From NCBI RefSeq assembly GCF_021028955.1, contig NZ_JAIWPE010000094.1, positions 186,001 through 250,000 of the forward strand: a stretch of DNA of 64,000 nt, in the 5' to 3' direction. Origin of the DNA: Salipaludibacillus sp. CUR1 (lineage in GTDB: Bacteria; Bacillota; Bacilli; Bacillales; Salisediminibacteriaceae). The notes beneath the pieces were generated by a model, which saw nothing but the letters and a program-made list of their open reading frames with translations, ran no database searches and was not told where the DNA came from. This document shows, in pieces, positions 1-8,774 of the stretch. Within the stretch, counting starts at the first letter, position 1; every line of letters starts with the position of its first letter. The translations under genes and the position numbers were made by a program.

Positions 1-873
1 AGTATTTACAGGGACATGAAGTCCCTTGAGGAATTAGGGGTTTATTACCAAAGTGAAGGACGAAACGGCTATAAGCTTTTATATCAGCCTGTAAAAACGG
101 GAGGCAGGCTGACTAATGAAGAATGGATGGCTTTAACGCTGTTTCCTATGCTTTCAGAGGGGATCACGTCAGGTGACCATCCTTTTCATCAGGCTTACCG
201 GAAAGGGCTGGAAAAAGTAATGAGCTACGTCCAGCAGGACGGTGGCCTGTCTTCTGCAGGCGGAGGATTAGGAGAACGGATCCGCCTGCATGCCCGTCCG
301 AAAGATTCATCCCAGATTAAAGTCATGCCGTCACTTCTGACAGCTATTTCAGAAAACCGGGTCATTGATGTCACCTACTATACCATTCACAGGGACAGGG
401 AAACAGAGCGGCGTCTCGATCCTTACTATCTTGTGCCGAGAGAGGGGCATCTTTATCTGGTAGCATACTGTCATTTTCGCAAAGATATCCGTGTCTTCCG
501 GCTAAGCCGTTTTCAGGAGGTTAAAGTCTCAGAAGAAACATTCAAAATTCCCCGCACCTTTAATATTGATGATTTTCTCGAAAATCGATGGTCAATTATC
601 GCTGATGATGAGGAAACTACTTTTGTTGTTCATTTTACAGAAAAAGCGGCAAGGTATGTCTTGGAAGGGGAGTTTCACGTTGAAACAAAAAGGGAGCTGC
701 AGAAGGATAAATCCCTTCTATTAACAGTCACTGTACAAAGCAGGCAGGAATTTTTACGCTGGGTCCGGTCGTTTGGAGCCGATGCTGAAGTAATTAAGCC
801 GGAGTCTGTCCGTAAACAGCTTTCAGAAGAATATAAACAGATGGCAGAAAGGTACGGTTCGGGCAAGCACTAA
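1..873 (+). CDS. WYL-domain transcriptional regulator (5' end missing)
   Basis: The reading frame is open to the first base, and the first codons read SIYRDMKSLEELGV, the end of a DeoR/HTH_11 winged helix, so the true start lies outside the window and an internal ATG at 16 is not the start. The remainder is the usual effector part: a linker of about 100 residues and then a WYL-type domain (LDPYYLVPREGHLYLVAY, then RVFRLSRF) followed by the C-terminal WCX extension. Such proteins bind DNA and sense ligands, often nucleotides or nucleic acids; the target cannot be told here. It is followed by a strong convergent terminator. Family call is confident; function is not. Confidence 0.85.
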   Translation, partial: SIYRDMKSLEELGVYYQSEGRNGYKLLYQPVKTGGRLTNEEWMALTLFPMLSEGITSGDHPFHQAYRKGLEKVMSYVQQDGGLSSAGGGLGERIRLHARPKDSSQIKVMPSLLTAISENRVIDVTYYTIHRDRETERRLDPYYLVPREGHLYLVAYCHFRKDIRVFRLSRFQEVKVSEETFKIPRTFNIDDFLENRWSIIADDEETTFVVHFTEKAARYVLEGEFHVETKRELQKDKSLLLTVTVQSRQEFLRWVRSFGADAEVIKPESVRKQLSEEYKQMAERYGSGKH

Positions 874-895
874 GCCCGATATCATTTAACAAATG

Positions 896-940
896 AAAGC
901 TGCAGCGGGCCCCCGGAGATTGCCGCTGCAGCTTTGTTTT
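896..940. terminator. Intrinsic terminator between convergent genes
   Basis: A perfect 13-bp stem (896-908 with 923-935, AAAGCTGCAGCGG and its complement) is followed on the plus strand by GTTTTATTT. It ends the WYL gene and abuts the stop codon of the convergent hemoglobin gene, for which the T-tract is poorer. Confidence 0.8.
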
Positions 941-1295
941 ATTTATGCATAATATGGGGAGCGAGCGCCCCGATTTTTTCCATTACTTGATCTCTATCTT
1001 CTTCTGGTACTTCTAATTCTTCCAAAGTTTCATTTAAATGACCAGCAATAGCATTAAAATGCTCCGGCTTAATGTTCATTCCTTCATGAGCTTTTTCCAT
1101 ACTTGTCCCGCTGTACTGATTAGGACCGCCGAGGGCATAAGACAAGAACTTTGTCTGGTGTTCCCGCTGTTTGTCCATGTCCGTTTCAGTAAAAAACTGA
1201 TTGACTGTGTCATCAGCCAGAACTTTTACATAAAACTTATCAACTGCTGTTTCAATAGCAGGTTTCCCGCCCAGTTTTTCGTAAAGAGATGTCAT
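939..1295 (-). CDS. Group 1 truncated hemoglobin
   Basis: A 118-residue protein of the 2/2 (truncated) hemoglobin family, which binds heme and O2/NO and is usually tied to NO detoxification or oxygen sensing. It starts with the family signature LYEKLGGKPAIETAVDKFY, has the aromatic residues of the distal pocket near the N terminus, the CD-region FLSYALGGPNQYSG, and the proximal histidine in AHEGMNI. Length matches group 1 (GlbN-like) proteins. The start is supported by AGGAGGAAG upstream. The gene stands alone and has a probable FNR-controlled promoter, which fits a role under low oxygen or nitrosative conditions. Confidence 0.9.
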   Translation of the reverse strand: MTSLYEKLGGKPAIETAVDKFYVKVLADDTVNQFFTETDMDKQREHQTKFLSYALGGPNQYSGTSMEKAHEGMNIKPEHFNAIAGHLNETLEELEVPEEDRDQVMEKIGALAPHIMHK

Positions 1296-1340
1296 AAAAT
1301 ATCTTCCTCCTAAGAAATATTAGTTTTGCACTATGGTGAT

Positions 1341-1381
1341 GGTATAAAAAAAGCAGCCGGTCTGCAGTGACATAGATCACA
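1341..1381 (-). promoter_or_regulatory. Promoter with FNR/CRP-type operator upstream of the hemoglobin gene
   Basis: On the minus strand, TGTGATCTATGTCACT (1381-1366) matches the FNR/CRP consensus TGTGA-N6-TCACA at nine of ten positions. A -10-like TTATAC lies at 1347-1342, putting a start of transcription near 1332-1335. The site is then centred about 39-41 bases upstream of it, the position of class II FNR-activated promoters. Site and spacing are seen; activation by FNR is inferred. Confidence 0.6.
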
Positions 1382-1555
1382 AATCGATCCATAAATCTAA
1401 GCTAAGAAGATTCAGGAGAGTACCCTGAAAGTGCCTGCCTGTGAAGGCTGCCCTTATAATAACAGAAGGGAGAAAGTTTCAGTGGTTTTTTTCAGAAGAG
1501 GAGGCTCAAGGATCTCTATTAAATAAATGAGAGACTGGCTCCTGTTTTTTTGAAC
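1382..1555. other. Gene-free stretch with a terminator-like hairpin
   Basis: No open frame of note. On the plus strand an imperfect hairpin (AGGAG...CTCCT arms with an inner TCTCT/AGAGA pair, about 1499-1545) is followed by seven T. Farther left, CTGAAA and TTTCAG arms are followed by another T run (about 1483-1489). This could be the end of a short unrecognised plus-strand RNA; no known riboswitch class was recognised. Confidence 0.3.
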
Positions 1556-1565
1556 TGCATTAGAA

Positions 1566-2038
1566 AATAAAAAAACCGGATTACATCCGGGGGAAGGGTT
1601 GTTAACACCAAAGGGGACTCAACCATGTCACTTCTGCATGCTGTTCTTAAGAAATTCCCTTCGTCTTAAGGGCTTATATTATTTCACTAACAGATGAGAA
1701 AGTGAGTTGTTTCCGTAGAAGAATCTTTAATACTGCCGGTTCTTTAACTTCGGGCTGGAGTTTAGCCATCTCCAGTTAAGCCAATTACTTTCAGCTCTCA
1801 TTTGCTAAAGTAATAATGTGGTACAGATCGGCTTTTTTTAACCCTTGTCTGAAACCTTTATCATGGTGCCTTAAAAACCGGAAAAGCTGGTCTAATCATT
1901 AATCTTGCCGTGTTGAAAGATTTTAAATACTTGAAGTTTTATAGAACAAACTCCCCACGGTTTCAGACCATAAGTTTTAAAGGCGTTTGTCGGGTGACGG
2001 AACCAACTTAATGGTTGAGTCTCCTACGGTGCTAACAT
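1566..2038 (-). ncRNA. Probable large structured non-coding RNA (about 440 nt plus terminator)
   Basis: There is no credible reading frame between 1313 and 2166. On the minus strand the two ends of this segment are complementary over more than 20 bp: TGTTAGCACC (from 2038) pairs with the copy at 1609-1600, and GACTCAACCAT (2021-2011) pairs perfectly with 1626-1616. Inside are further pairings, including GTCTGAAACC with a distant GGTTTCAGAC, and local hairpins such as CTGGAG/CTCCAG. The transcript would end at an intrinsic terminator, CCGGAT-GTA-ATCCGG followed by TTTTTTTATTTT (1590-1566). I do not recognise the family: it is not tmRNA, SRP RNA, RNase P RNA, 6S RNA or an intron by their core motifs. 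OLE RNA of extremophilic Bacilli could not be confirmed and the gene context (no ispA or oapA) does not match. Confidence 0.6.
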
Positions 2039-2126
2039 TATTAAGTTGTCATTATTAATGTACCCTTTCTTTTAAAAAATAATGTGTATATTTTGTGAAC
2101 ATTCAGTTTTTTATATGGAAACTAAA

Positions 2127-2156
2127 CCCCAGCCCCGTTTTAAAACGGGGCTGGGG
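2127..2156 (-). terminator. Intrinsic terminator of the CstB-like gene
   Basis: A 13-bp perfect stem, CCCCAGCCCCGTT with its complement, sits just after the stop of the minus-strand gene and is followed on that strand by TTTAGTTT. Confidence 0.8.
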
Positions 2157-2166
2157 AAATCATAGG

Positions 2167-3588
2167 TTATTCTGAGGCCGTTGGAAGGTTTTCTTTTTTC
2201 CAGCGCATAAAGCCGCCTTTTATATTTTTCACATCGAAACCTTTGCTTTTTAAAATACTGGTAGCAATCGCAGACCGTGCTCCGGAGCCGCAGTATAAAG
2301 CCAGTGTCTTGTCCGGTAAGTCATCACCTTTTTCAGGGAGATAATTAATAACCATATGCTTGGCATTTTCGACATGTTCTGCTTCATATTCATGGTCTTC
2401 CCGGATATCAAGAATCTGAAGTTCATTATTATTTTGCTTTTCATAGGCGTCTTCAGGTGAAATAACTTCGTATTGACCTGTTCCGTGTTCTTCTTCAAAG
2501 CTTTCAACAATCGCAGGGGTGAAGAAGCCTGCTGTCTTGTCTAACCCAATCGCATTCATAGCTTCAATAATCTCTGCGAAAGTGTACGAAGATGCAATGA
2601 AGTAAACTGGTTTGTCATAAGAAATAAGGGACCCTGCCCAGTTAGTAAAAGATGAATCGTAAGGAATGTTTATTGAGCCTGGAATATGGGACTGGGAGTA
2701 TGCTTCACGGCTTCTAGTATCCACCACGGTGACATCAGCTTCAAGAATGTTATCCATTTTCTTGACGTTGGATCCGTAACGGAGCGGAGTTTTCTGGTCT
2801 TTCAGCAAAGGTGCTCCTTCTTTATTCACTTTTTTCATAACTGCAAAATAGGCAGGAGGGACGGGCTGTTCATCTAATAAAAAGTCTGTAAAATTCTTTT
2901 CATCGTTGTATTGAAGAGCCGGGTTTGTTTTCAGTTCGTAACCAAGAGTGGTGGTAGGGATAGAGCCGAGTGATTTACCGCATGCACTGCCGGCTCCGTG
3001 TCCCGGCCAGATTTGCAGAGTAGGATCCATCTCTTTAGCTTTCTCTAAAGAGTGGAACATTTGTTCAGCACCTTTTTTAGCAGAATCTTTTACACCTGCT
3101 GCCTTTTCCAATAAATCCGGTCTCCCTACGTCTCCGACAAAAATAAAGTCGCCAGTAAACATTCCTAATGGCTCATCAGAGGCCGCTCCGTCTGTTAAGA
3201 GAAAAGTAATATGTTCCGGAGTATGCCCTGGAGTATGCCACACATCAAATGTCACGTTTCCAAGCTTTATCTGGTCCCCGTCACGAACCCCTTGTTGAGG
3301 CAGGGAAGAATCAAATTTATATTCTCCACTTTCATCACCTTCACCTTCTAACGAATAATAAATGGTTGCAGATGAACGCTCGGCCATTTCTCTTGCACCG
3401 GAAACAAAGTCAGCGTGAATATGGGTTTCAAGCACCTTAGTGATCGTCATACCTTCTTTTTCCGCTGTATCAAAATAAGTGTCTATGTTCCTTGATGGGT
3501 CAATGATGGCAGCTTCTCCAGTCTTCTGGCAGCCTACCATATAAGACGCCTGCGCTAATGCATCATCATAAAAATATTTTAAAAGCAT
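2167..3588 (-). CDS. cstB: CstB-like persulfide dioxygenase / sulfurtransferase (MBL fold + two rhodanese domains)
   Basis: A 473-residue protein. Residues 1-245 form a metallo-beta-lactamase fold of the persulfide dioxygenase (ETHE1) type: THIHAD at 55-60, GHTPEH with H122, D147 in TGDFIFVGD, and H197 in PGHGAGS. A first rhodanese-like domain (about 280-365) reads FIASSY where an active cysteine would be, so it is probably inactive. The second (about 370-470) has the loop YCGSGARS with Cys433. This order is that of Staphylococcus CstB, which oxidises persulfides and hands on sulfur during sulfide detoxification. RBS AGGAGG is present. No CstR-type repressor gene is adjacent. The symbol follows domain order and is not proof of orthology. 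Confidence 0.85.
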   Translation of the reverse strand: MLLKYFYDDALAQASYMVGCQKTGEAAIIDPSRNIDTYFDTAEKEGMTITKVLETHIHADFVSGAREMAERSSATIYYSLEGEGDESGEYKFDSSLPQQGVRDGDQIKLGNVTFDVWHTPGHTPEHITFLLTDGAASDEPLGMFTGDFIFVGDVGRPDLLEKAAGVKDSAKKGAEQMFHSLEKAKEMDPTLQIWPGHGAGSACGKSLGSIPTTTLGYELKTNPALQYNDEKNFTDFLLDEQPVPPAYFAVMKKVNKEGAPLLKDQKTPLRYGSNVKKMDNILEADVTVVDTRSREAYSQSHIPGSINIPYDSSFTNWAGSLISYDKPVYFIASSYTFAEIIEAMNAIGLDKTAGFFTPAIVESFEEEHGTGQYEVISPEDAYEKQNNNELQILDIREDHEYEAEHVENAKHMVINYLPEKGDDLPDKTLALYCGSGARSAIATSILKSKGFDVKNIKGGFMRWKKENLPTASE

Positions 3589-3803
3589 ACCGATTCCTCC
3601 TGTAAAATTATTCTTTGAATTTTCCTATATACAGTACGGGGTAACCGAAAACGATAAGATTTAAACAGTAAAAATGATATTTCTCTCTTTGTTCATTAAA
3701 TTGGAAAAAAGTCACATTGTAAGAAAGATTAAAAGCGGCATGCTTTATTACTGTATTTATTAAGTTATAATTAAGAGACAGAATGATAGAAAGAGTGATG
3801 TTT

Positions 3804-4568
3804 ATGAGGAGCAGATGGAAAAACTCTGCTTACATTATTATAATTATGGTTATTATTTCTTTAGCAGGCTGCGGGCAGGAAAACGAAAAAACTGAGATAC
3901 ATGTGTTAACCGCTGCTAGTATGACGCCTGCCATGAATGAACTGAAAGAGTTATATGAAAGTGAAAATCCTTACATAACTATTGTGCCTGTATACGGCGG
4001 TTCCGGTCAGTTAAAAGACCAGATCAGCCAGGGAGCGCCTGCAGATGTCTTCTTATCTGCCGCTTTAAGATGGATGGAAGAATTAAACGAGGCTGAAGTT
4101 GTATCAGAGTTTGAAAACCTGCTTATCAACGAACTTGTGGCAGTCAGTCATATGCAGAACGATTTTAAAATGGAGGGGCTTGATGGCCTGCTTAATGATA
4201 GTGTCGATACGGTAGGGATAGGAGACCCGGCTACAGTGCCCGCAGGGGAATATGCAAAGCAGGCTATAGAAGCAGCAGGTATCTGGGAAGAGGTGGAAGA
4301 TAAATTAGTTTTTGCATCTGATGTAAGACAAGTTCTAACCTATGTGGAAACCGGGAACGTGGATGTTGGGGTAGTCTATGAAACGGATGTTTATGAGTTA
4401 GAGAACATCCGGATTGATTATACATTAAATAACCACGAGCCAATTATTTATCCTGTCGGATTTTTAGCTAATTCAAACCACCCTGAGGAAGTCCGGGAAT
4501 TTTACGAGTGGCTTAAAACAACCGAAGCTTTAAACGTATTTGAATCGTACGGATTTGGAGTGTATTAA
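3804..4568 (+). CDS. modA: Molybdate ABC transporter substrate-binding lipoprotein
   Basis: Periplasmic-type binding protein of the ModA family, anchored as a lipoprotein: RSRWKN, a hydrophobic stretch, and lipobox LAGC. After it come the family features EIHVLTAASMTPAMNEL and GGSGQLKDQISQGAPADVF. It should bind molybdate or tungstate for ModB. In-frame ATGs at 3783, 3798 and 3804 are possible; 3804 is chosen because it gives a clean charged-then-hydrophobic signal peptide and AAGAG lies 8 bases ahead, but the ribosome site is weak. modB follows directly. Confidence 0.88.
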   Translation: MRSRWKNSAYIIIIMVIISLAGCGQENEKTEIHVLTAASMTPAMNELKELYESENPYITIVPVYGGSGQLKDQISQGAPADVFLSAALRWMEELNEAEVVSEFENLLINELVAVSHMQNDFKMEGLDGLLNDSVDTVGIGDPATVPAGEYAKQAIEAAGIWEEVEDKLVFASDVRQVLTYVETGNVDVGVVYETDVYELENIRIDYTLNNHEPIIYPVGFLANSNHPEEVREFYEWLKTTEALNVFESYGFGVY

Positions 4569-5228
4569 ATGGATTTTCAAAGCTTTTTGTCGCCGGTCAT
4601 TATTTCAGCTCAAGTCATACTTATTGCAAGCATTATTTCTTTTACAGCCGCTCTTTTCATCGCATGGTGGATGAAAGGAAAATCGTTTAAAGGAAGAAGT
4701 GTTATTGAAACAGTCCTGATGCTTCCTTTGGTTTTACCTCCAACTGTTATAGGCTTTGGCCTGCTCATCTTAATGGGCAGGCAGAGCTGGATCGGCCAGG
4801 CTTTTGAGTGGCTTTTTTCTATGCCGCTTGTTTTTTCTTTTTGGGCTGCAGTTGTGGCAGCGGCAGTTGTGGCTTTTCCGTTGATTTATCAGACCCTCAT
4901 AAATGCTTTTGAGAGTGTTGAAGAAGAGTTGGAAGAAGCTGCAAGCCAAATGGGGGCTAAACAGAGCCAGGTCTTTTTATATGTGACCTTACCTTTATCG
5001 TGGAGGTCTTTAGTGACAGGCTATATGCTCGGTTTTGCCAGAGGTCTGGGTGAATTCGGAGCAACGATAATGTTTGCGGGCAATATTCCCGGACGGACTC
5101 AAACCATGCCGACCGCAATTTATGCGTCTGTCCAGTCAGGGCAAACAGTATTGGCCTATTACTGGGTCGGATCAATGATTTTATTTTCTTTTTTATTGCT
5201 GAGTGTCGTTCACAGACTTAAGCGGTAA
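4569..5228 (+). CDS. modB: Molybdate ABC transporter permease
   Basis: A 219-residue integral membrane protein with five or six hydrophobic segments and the EAA loop of ABC permeases (EEAASQMGAKQSQVFLYVTLP), followed by the ModB signature GLGEFGATIMFAGNIPG. Its ATG begins on the base after the modA stop codon, so the two are translationally coupled. The usual third gene, the ATPase modC, is absent: a repeat element and then a convergent gene follow. The ATPase must be elsewhere or shared. Confidence 0.92.
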   Translation: MDFQSFLSPVIISAQVILIASIISFTAALFIAWWMKGKSFKGRSVIETVLMLPLVLPPTVIGFGLLILMGRQSWIGQAFEWLFSMPLVFSFWAAVVAAAVVAFPLIYQTLINAFESVEEELEEAASQMGAKQSQVFLYVTLPLSWRSLVTGYMLGFARGLGEFGATIMFAGNIPGRTQTMPTAIYASVQSGQTVLAYYWVGSMILFSFLLLSVVHRLKR

Positions 5229-5264
5229 TATAAACAGAGGCTTAGATACATTAATAGTAAACTT

Positions 5265-5455
5265 AAAGAAATTTGAACAATATCTTAGAAGTTTTGTCCG
5301 GATGTTCTTTTGGATAAAAGTATTGATTTCAGTCCGCCAGGTGGACGCTTGCCCAGGGGCTTGTCTTCAGCTAAATTCAACGCAGCCTAAAGCTTCGTTG
5401 AATTGGATCTTCAGACTGCGCGTAATCCCTCGGGCGTCGCCACCTTCTGTCCTTC
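5265..5455 (-). repeat. Interspersed element, copy A (minus orientation)
   Basis: Read on the minus strand this matches the element at 12325-12520 along nearly its whole length, and the 3' part of the copy at 45085-45200. The shared core is CCCCTGGGCAAGCGTCC, then TGGCGGACTGAAA. The terminal hairpin, strong in the other copies, is degenerate here (TCCGGACAAAA... ...TTGTTCAAA). Together with flanking AT-rich DNA it fills the gap between modB and the ggt terminator. Confidence 0.75.
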
Positions 5456-5609
5456 AATCAAAGAAGATAACTATAGAATAATTTTAGAACTTAATTTGAC
5501 AGGCAATATAAAGGTATTGTCTCATTCAGGTGCAAGGATAAATCATTGTTCGTCTTTTACAAACGTATTTTTAGTTTAGTTTTTACTCACCCTGGAAACG
5601 GTAATATAA

Positions 5610-5638
5610 AAACGGCCACCAGCATTTGGTGGCCGTTT
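5610..5638. terminator. Bidirectional terminator at the end of the pgs operon
   Basis: A perfect 12-bp stem (5610-5621 with 5627-5638, AAACGGCCACCA) sits three bases from the ggt stop codon. On the minus strand TTTTTATATT follows. Confidence 0.8.
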
Positions 5639-5641
5639 AGC

Positions 5642-7480
5642 TTATTCACTTTCAATCTGCCATGCTCCGTTTCGGCGAGGGTCGCCTCCTCCGTACATTC
5701 CTTCTAAATTTCCATTTTCATCAAGGACTACACCTAATCCCTGGATGCCTCCGTAATAGAGTGGGGAACTGTGAGGAACGACTGAATAATTCAGTTCATT
5801 AAGCTGCTGCATTGTCTCTTCAGGTAAATCATCATCCTGAATATAAATCACGTCATTATCATTATAGAAACGGGGCGCTTCAATAGCTTCCTGCAGACTC
5901 ATGCGTTCTCCATCGTCGTTTAACCCATACTGGTAATACATTATGGTCTGGAAGATCATCGCAGGTATCCTCGTTCCGCCTGGTGAGCCAAGCCCTAAAA
6001 CAGGCTGGCCATGCTCTTCAAATATAACCGGAGACACAAATGTCCGCGGCCGTTTGCCTGGCTCATAATAGTTTGGTGACTCAGGATTATCATAACTAAA
6101 GTTATTCATCTGGTTATTAACAAAGAAGCCGTTAGTGTAAATTCCTGAACCAAAGAATTCCCCAAGTGAATGAGTGGCTGAGACCATACGGCCCTCTTTA
6201 TCTACAATAACAAAATGCGTTGTATGCCGCGAATCCGCCTCTTCGGCAGGCGTGTCAAACAGTTCCGATGCATCTGTATAGTCATGTGAACCATAATTAA
6301 TGTCATTCAGAAGGTCCTGAATAAACGCATCGTCAGTAAGGGCCTGATGATTAACATTCTCAAATTCAGGATCCCCTAATGTCCCAAGACGGCTTGAATA
6401 AGCAGACCGTGTAATTTCGTTAATAAGGTGCATATAAACAGCCTGAAGTTCTTCGTGATTGATCATCTCACCCATAGTAAGATGTTCAGGAATATCTTCT
6501 TCTTCATCAAAAACCATGTCTAAATCCATCTGCTCTGCCATTTGCAGCGCCTGGACGACAACTGTCCCTGAAGAAGGGGACGGGCCGCCATAAACAACCT
6601 GATTACCGATTTCAGCTTGGACGGGCTCTGTTACCTGCGCTTCATACCCCATCAAGTCTTCCTCGGTAAAATTAAACTGCTGCTGAAGTGACTGGCCGAC
6701 TTCACCGCTGTAAAAGCCATCGGCCCGGTCTTCCTGAATCAGCCTTAACGTATTGGCCAGTTCTTCCTGGACGATCAGATCGTTAACTTCAGGAGCTTGG
6801 CCTCCCGGGAAAAATATCTCTCTTTCGTCATCGGCCATTTCAAGATAACGGACTGCGTTACCCGTCTGCTGGGCAAATACTTCACCTGCCTGGACTCCTT
6901 CCTCCGCTCTATCAATAGCCGGAGTAATAAGATCTTCCCAGGCTACATTCCCGCTGCCGTAATTTTCATAAATAAACTCCATGCCTTTTACTAATCCTGG
7001 TACAGCAGGGCTCCGGCCAGTTTGTAACGGGGCTTCATTTCCGCTTGGCGGTGCTTGTTCACGGTAGTCGAAACTCATGGCGCCTTCATGGGGATCGTGG
7101 TATAACATTAAACCACCGCCCCCGATGCCTGACCCGTATGGCTCAACCACATTCAGCATGAAGGACACTGCGACCGCCGCATCAATAGCGTTACCGCCAT
7201 CTTCAATAATTTTCATCCCTACATCAGCTGCAAGGGGATGAACAGCACTGACGCCGTATATTCCCGGCCTTTCCTCTTCTTCTGCGGCATTGTTTTCATT
7301 CTCTTCAGGCTGAGAATCAACTGCCACAGAATCCACCTGTCTTGAGGTGAAATCATCACTGGAGTAAGGCTCTCTGAAAGGGTCAAATTCTTCTTCAAAA
7401 TAGAAGTTCCACGCGATCAGACCTATTAGAATAATTCCGGCAAGAAGGTGCGTAATTTTTAAGTAACCTTTGTAATTCAT
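5642..7480 (-). CDS. Gamma-glutamyltransferase (CapD/PgsE-type)
   Basis: A 612-residue gamma-glutamyltranspeptidase with an N-terminal membrane anchor (about residues 10-25) and an acidic linker. The Ntn-hydrolase features are present: GSGIGGGGLMLYHD near the N-terminal substrate pocket, the autocleavage/nucleophile region RHTTHFVIVDKEGRMVSATHSLG, and GLGSPGGTRIP near the C terminus. Its ATG overlaps the pgsA stop codon (ATGA), so it is the last gene of the polyglutamate operon. By position it should cut or transfer poly-gamma-glutamate, as CapD anchors the capsule in B. anthracis or PgdS/Ggt trims it. Whether it anchors or hydrolyses cannot be read from the sequence. Confidence 0.88.
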   Translation of the reverse strand: MNYKGYLKITHLLAGIILIGLIAWNFYFEEEFDPFREPYSSDDFTSRQVDSVAVDSQPEENENNAAEEEERPGIYGVSAVHPLAADVGMKIIEDGGNAIDAAVAVSFMLNVVEPYGSGIGGGGLMLYHDPHEGAMSFDYREQAPPSGNEAPLQTGRSPAVPGLVKGMEFIYENYGSGNVAWEDLITPAIDRAEEGVQAGEVFAQQTGNAVRYLEMADDEREIFFPGGQAPEVNDLIVQEELANTLRLIQEDRADGFYSGEVGQSLQQQFNFTEEDLMGYEAQVTEPVQAEIGNQVVYGGPSPSSGTVVVQALQMAEQMDLDMVFDEEEDIPEHLTMGEMINHEELQAVYMHLINEITRSAYSSRLGTLGDPEFENVNHQALTDDAFIQDLLNDINYGSHDYTDASELFDTPAEEADSRHTTHFVIVDKEGRMVSATHSLGEFFGSGIYTNGFFVNNQMNNFSYDNPESPNYYEPGKRPRTFVSPVIFEEHGQPVLGLGSPGGTRIPAMIFQTIMYYQYGLNDDGERMSLQEAIEAPRFYNDNDVIYIQDDDLPEETMQQLNELNYSVVPHSSPLYYGGIQGLGVVLDENGNLEGMYGGGDPRRNGAWQIESE

Positions 7481-8757
7481 GGTGTTATGTCCACCCCTTC
7501 CAGTACACCGGCGGCGTTGAGGTCAACGTTAAGCCGACCATCTTCTACAGTCCAGATATTCTCGTCAAGTTCTTGCCTTAAAGTTCTGAAGATCCTGTAA
7601 TCCCGGTAAAATTTCGTCCACCCGGCTGTTTCCCTTGGACGGGTGTCTTCAATAAACATTGGAACAAACGACATTCGTTTAGATCCATCATCCAAAAAGT
7701 CGAGCTGGGCAATCGTTGATTCTTTCGTTCTTGTCCAACCCTGGTCAAATACGAAGTTGCCAAGACTGAACATGACAAGGGAGCGATGATCATCCCTGCC
7801 TTCCATTATTTTAACGGGTTCTAAAACATGTGAATGATGCCCGATAATAATATCAGCACCGTAATTGGTCATATACTGGGCCAGGATTTCCTGCCGGTCG
7901 TTATATCCCACTTGATATTCATCGCCCCAGTGTACGTGGACCATTGTAATGTCAGCTCCGCCGCCACCTTCTTCTTCCGGCATTTTAGCTTCAAGCAGCC
8001 GTTGTCTCAACTCAGCAAAGCCTTGGTAAGACGGAGTGAAAACACCTCCGACATAATCCTGGGCGGAAAAACCCTGGACAAATGAATCAGTAAAACCTAT
8101 AAGCCCGACTCTTACATCGTCGTTAATATCAAAATAAGATACACCCGCGGCTTCTCTGGCGCCTTCTGCAATTTCGTCATCAGATAATTTCAGAGCATCT
8201 CCAATGCCCACTGTATCAATATCGTCTTCGTATTGCCTGATATGTTCAAGCGTCTGTTGCAGTGACAGGTCGCCGTAATCCAGAGTATGGTTGTTGGCAA
8301 AGTTCACAGAATCAAAGCCTGCATTGACGAGAGCATCCATCGACCAGGGCTCAGCGTAAAGGTGGATATCTTTATTATGAAGTTCTGCATCTTCTACCTG
8401 GGCGTCTATTTCAGGGTCCGCTACATTCATCACAGGGGCTTCAAAGTTTCCCGTGACATAATCGGACTCATGAAAGAAAGGGTGAACGTAATCAAAAACA
8501 CGGTCTATATGTTCACCTGTTCTTACAGCCGCATCATGCACATGGCGCCCCATCATCATATCTCCTACCATGGACATCCGGTATTCCACATTGTCAGGCC
8601 TTGTATCTGATGGCACCGAAGCAGAAAAATACCAATGATGCCCAAAGAAGGGGATCGCTAATATTACTAAAGCAATAATAGAATGTGGAAGGGCTCTCTC
8701 ACGATGCCTTACCATCATTAATTTCATTCTTTCTTTAAAAGATAGTTCTTTGGACAT
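7477..8757 (-). CDS. pgsA: Poly-gamma-glutamate synthesis protein PgsA/CapA
   Basis: A 426-residue member of the PGA_cap (CapA) family, a calcineurin-like metallophosphatase fold at the membrane surface. A single transmembrane segment (about residues 24-40) precedes the domain. Motifs: MVGDMMMGRHV, NFEAPV, NFANNHTLDYG, VHVHWGDEY and IIGHHSHVLEPV, with the expected metal-type His and Asp residues. CapA is needed for export or elongation of poly-gamma-glutamate with the CapB-CapC pair. RBS CTAGGAG lies upstream and the stop overlaps ggt. Confidence 0.92.
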   Translation of the reverse strand: MSKELSFKERMKLMMVRHRERALPHSIIALVILAIPFFGHHWYFSASVPSDTRPDNVEYRMSMVGDMMMGRHVHDAAVRTGEHIDRVFDYVHPFFHESDYVTGNFEAPVMNVADPEIDAQVEDAELHNKDIHLYAEPWSMDALVNAGFDSVNFANNHTLDYGDLSLQQTLEHIRQYEDDIDTVGIGDALKLSDDEIAEGAREAAGVSYFDINDDVRVGLIGFTDSFVQGFSAQDYVGGVFTPSYQGFAELRQRLLEAKMPEEEGGGGADITMVHVHWGDEYQVGYNDRQEILAQYMTNYGADIIIGHHSHVLEPVKIMEGRDDHRSLVMFSLGNFVFDQGWTRTKESTIAQLDFLDDGSKRMSFVPMFIEDTRPRETAGWTKFYRDYRIFRTLRQELDENIWTVEDGRLNVDLNAAGVLEGVDITP

Positions 8758-8774
8758 TTTTTAACGCTCCTAGT

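Noticed and set aside
1400-1480. Glycine or T-box riboswitch
   Set aside because: A GAGAG-like stretch is present but the rest of the conserved core is not, and no suitable gene lies downstream on that strand.
1566-2038. tmRNA, RNase P RNA, SRP RNA or group I/II intron
   Set aside because: Core signatures (tag frame and CCA end, GAGGAAAGUCC, GGAAGC loop, domain V or P7 motifs) were looked for and not found.
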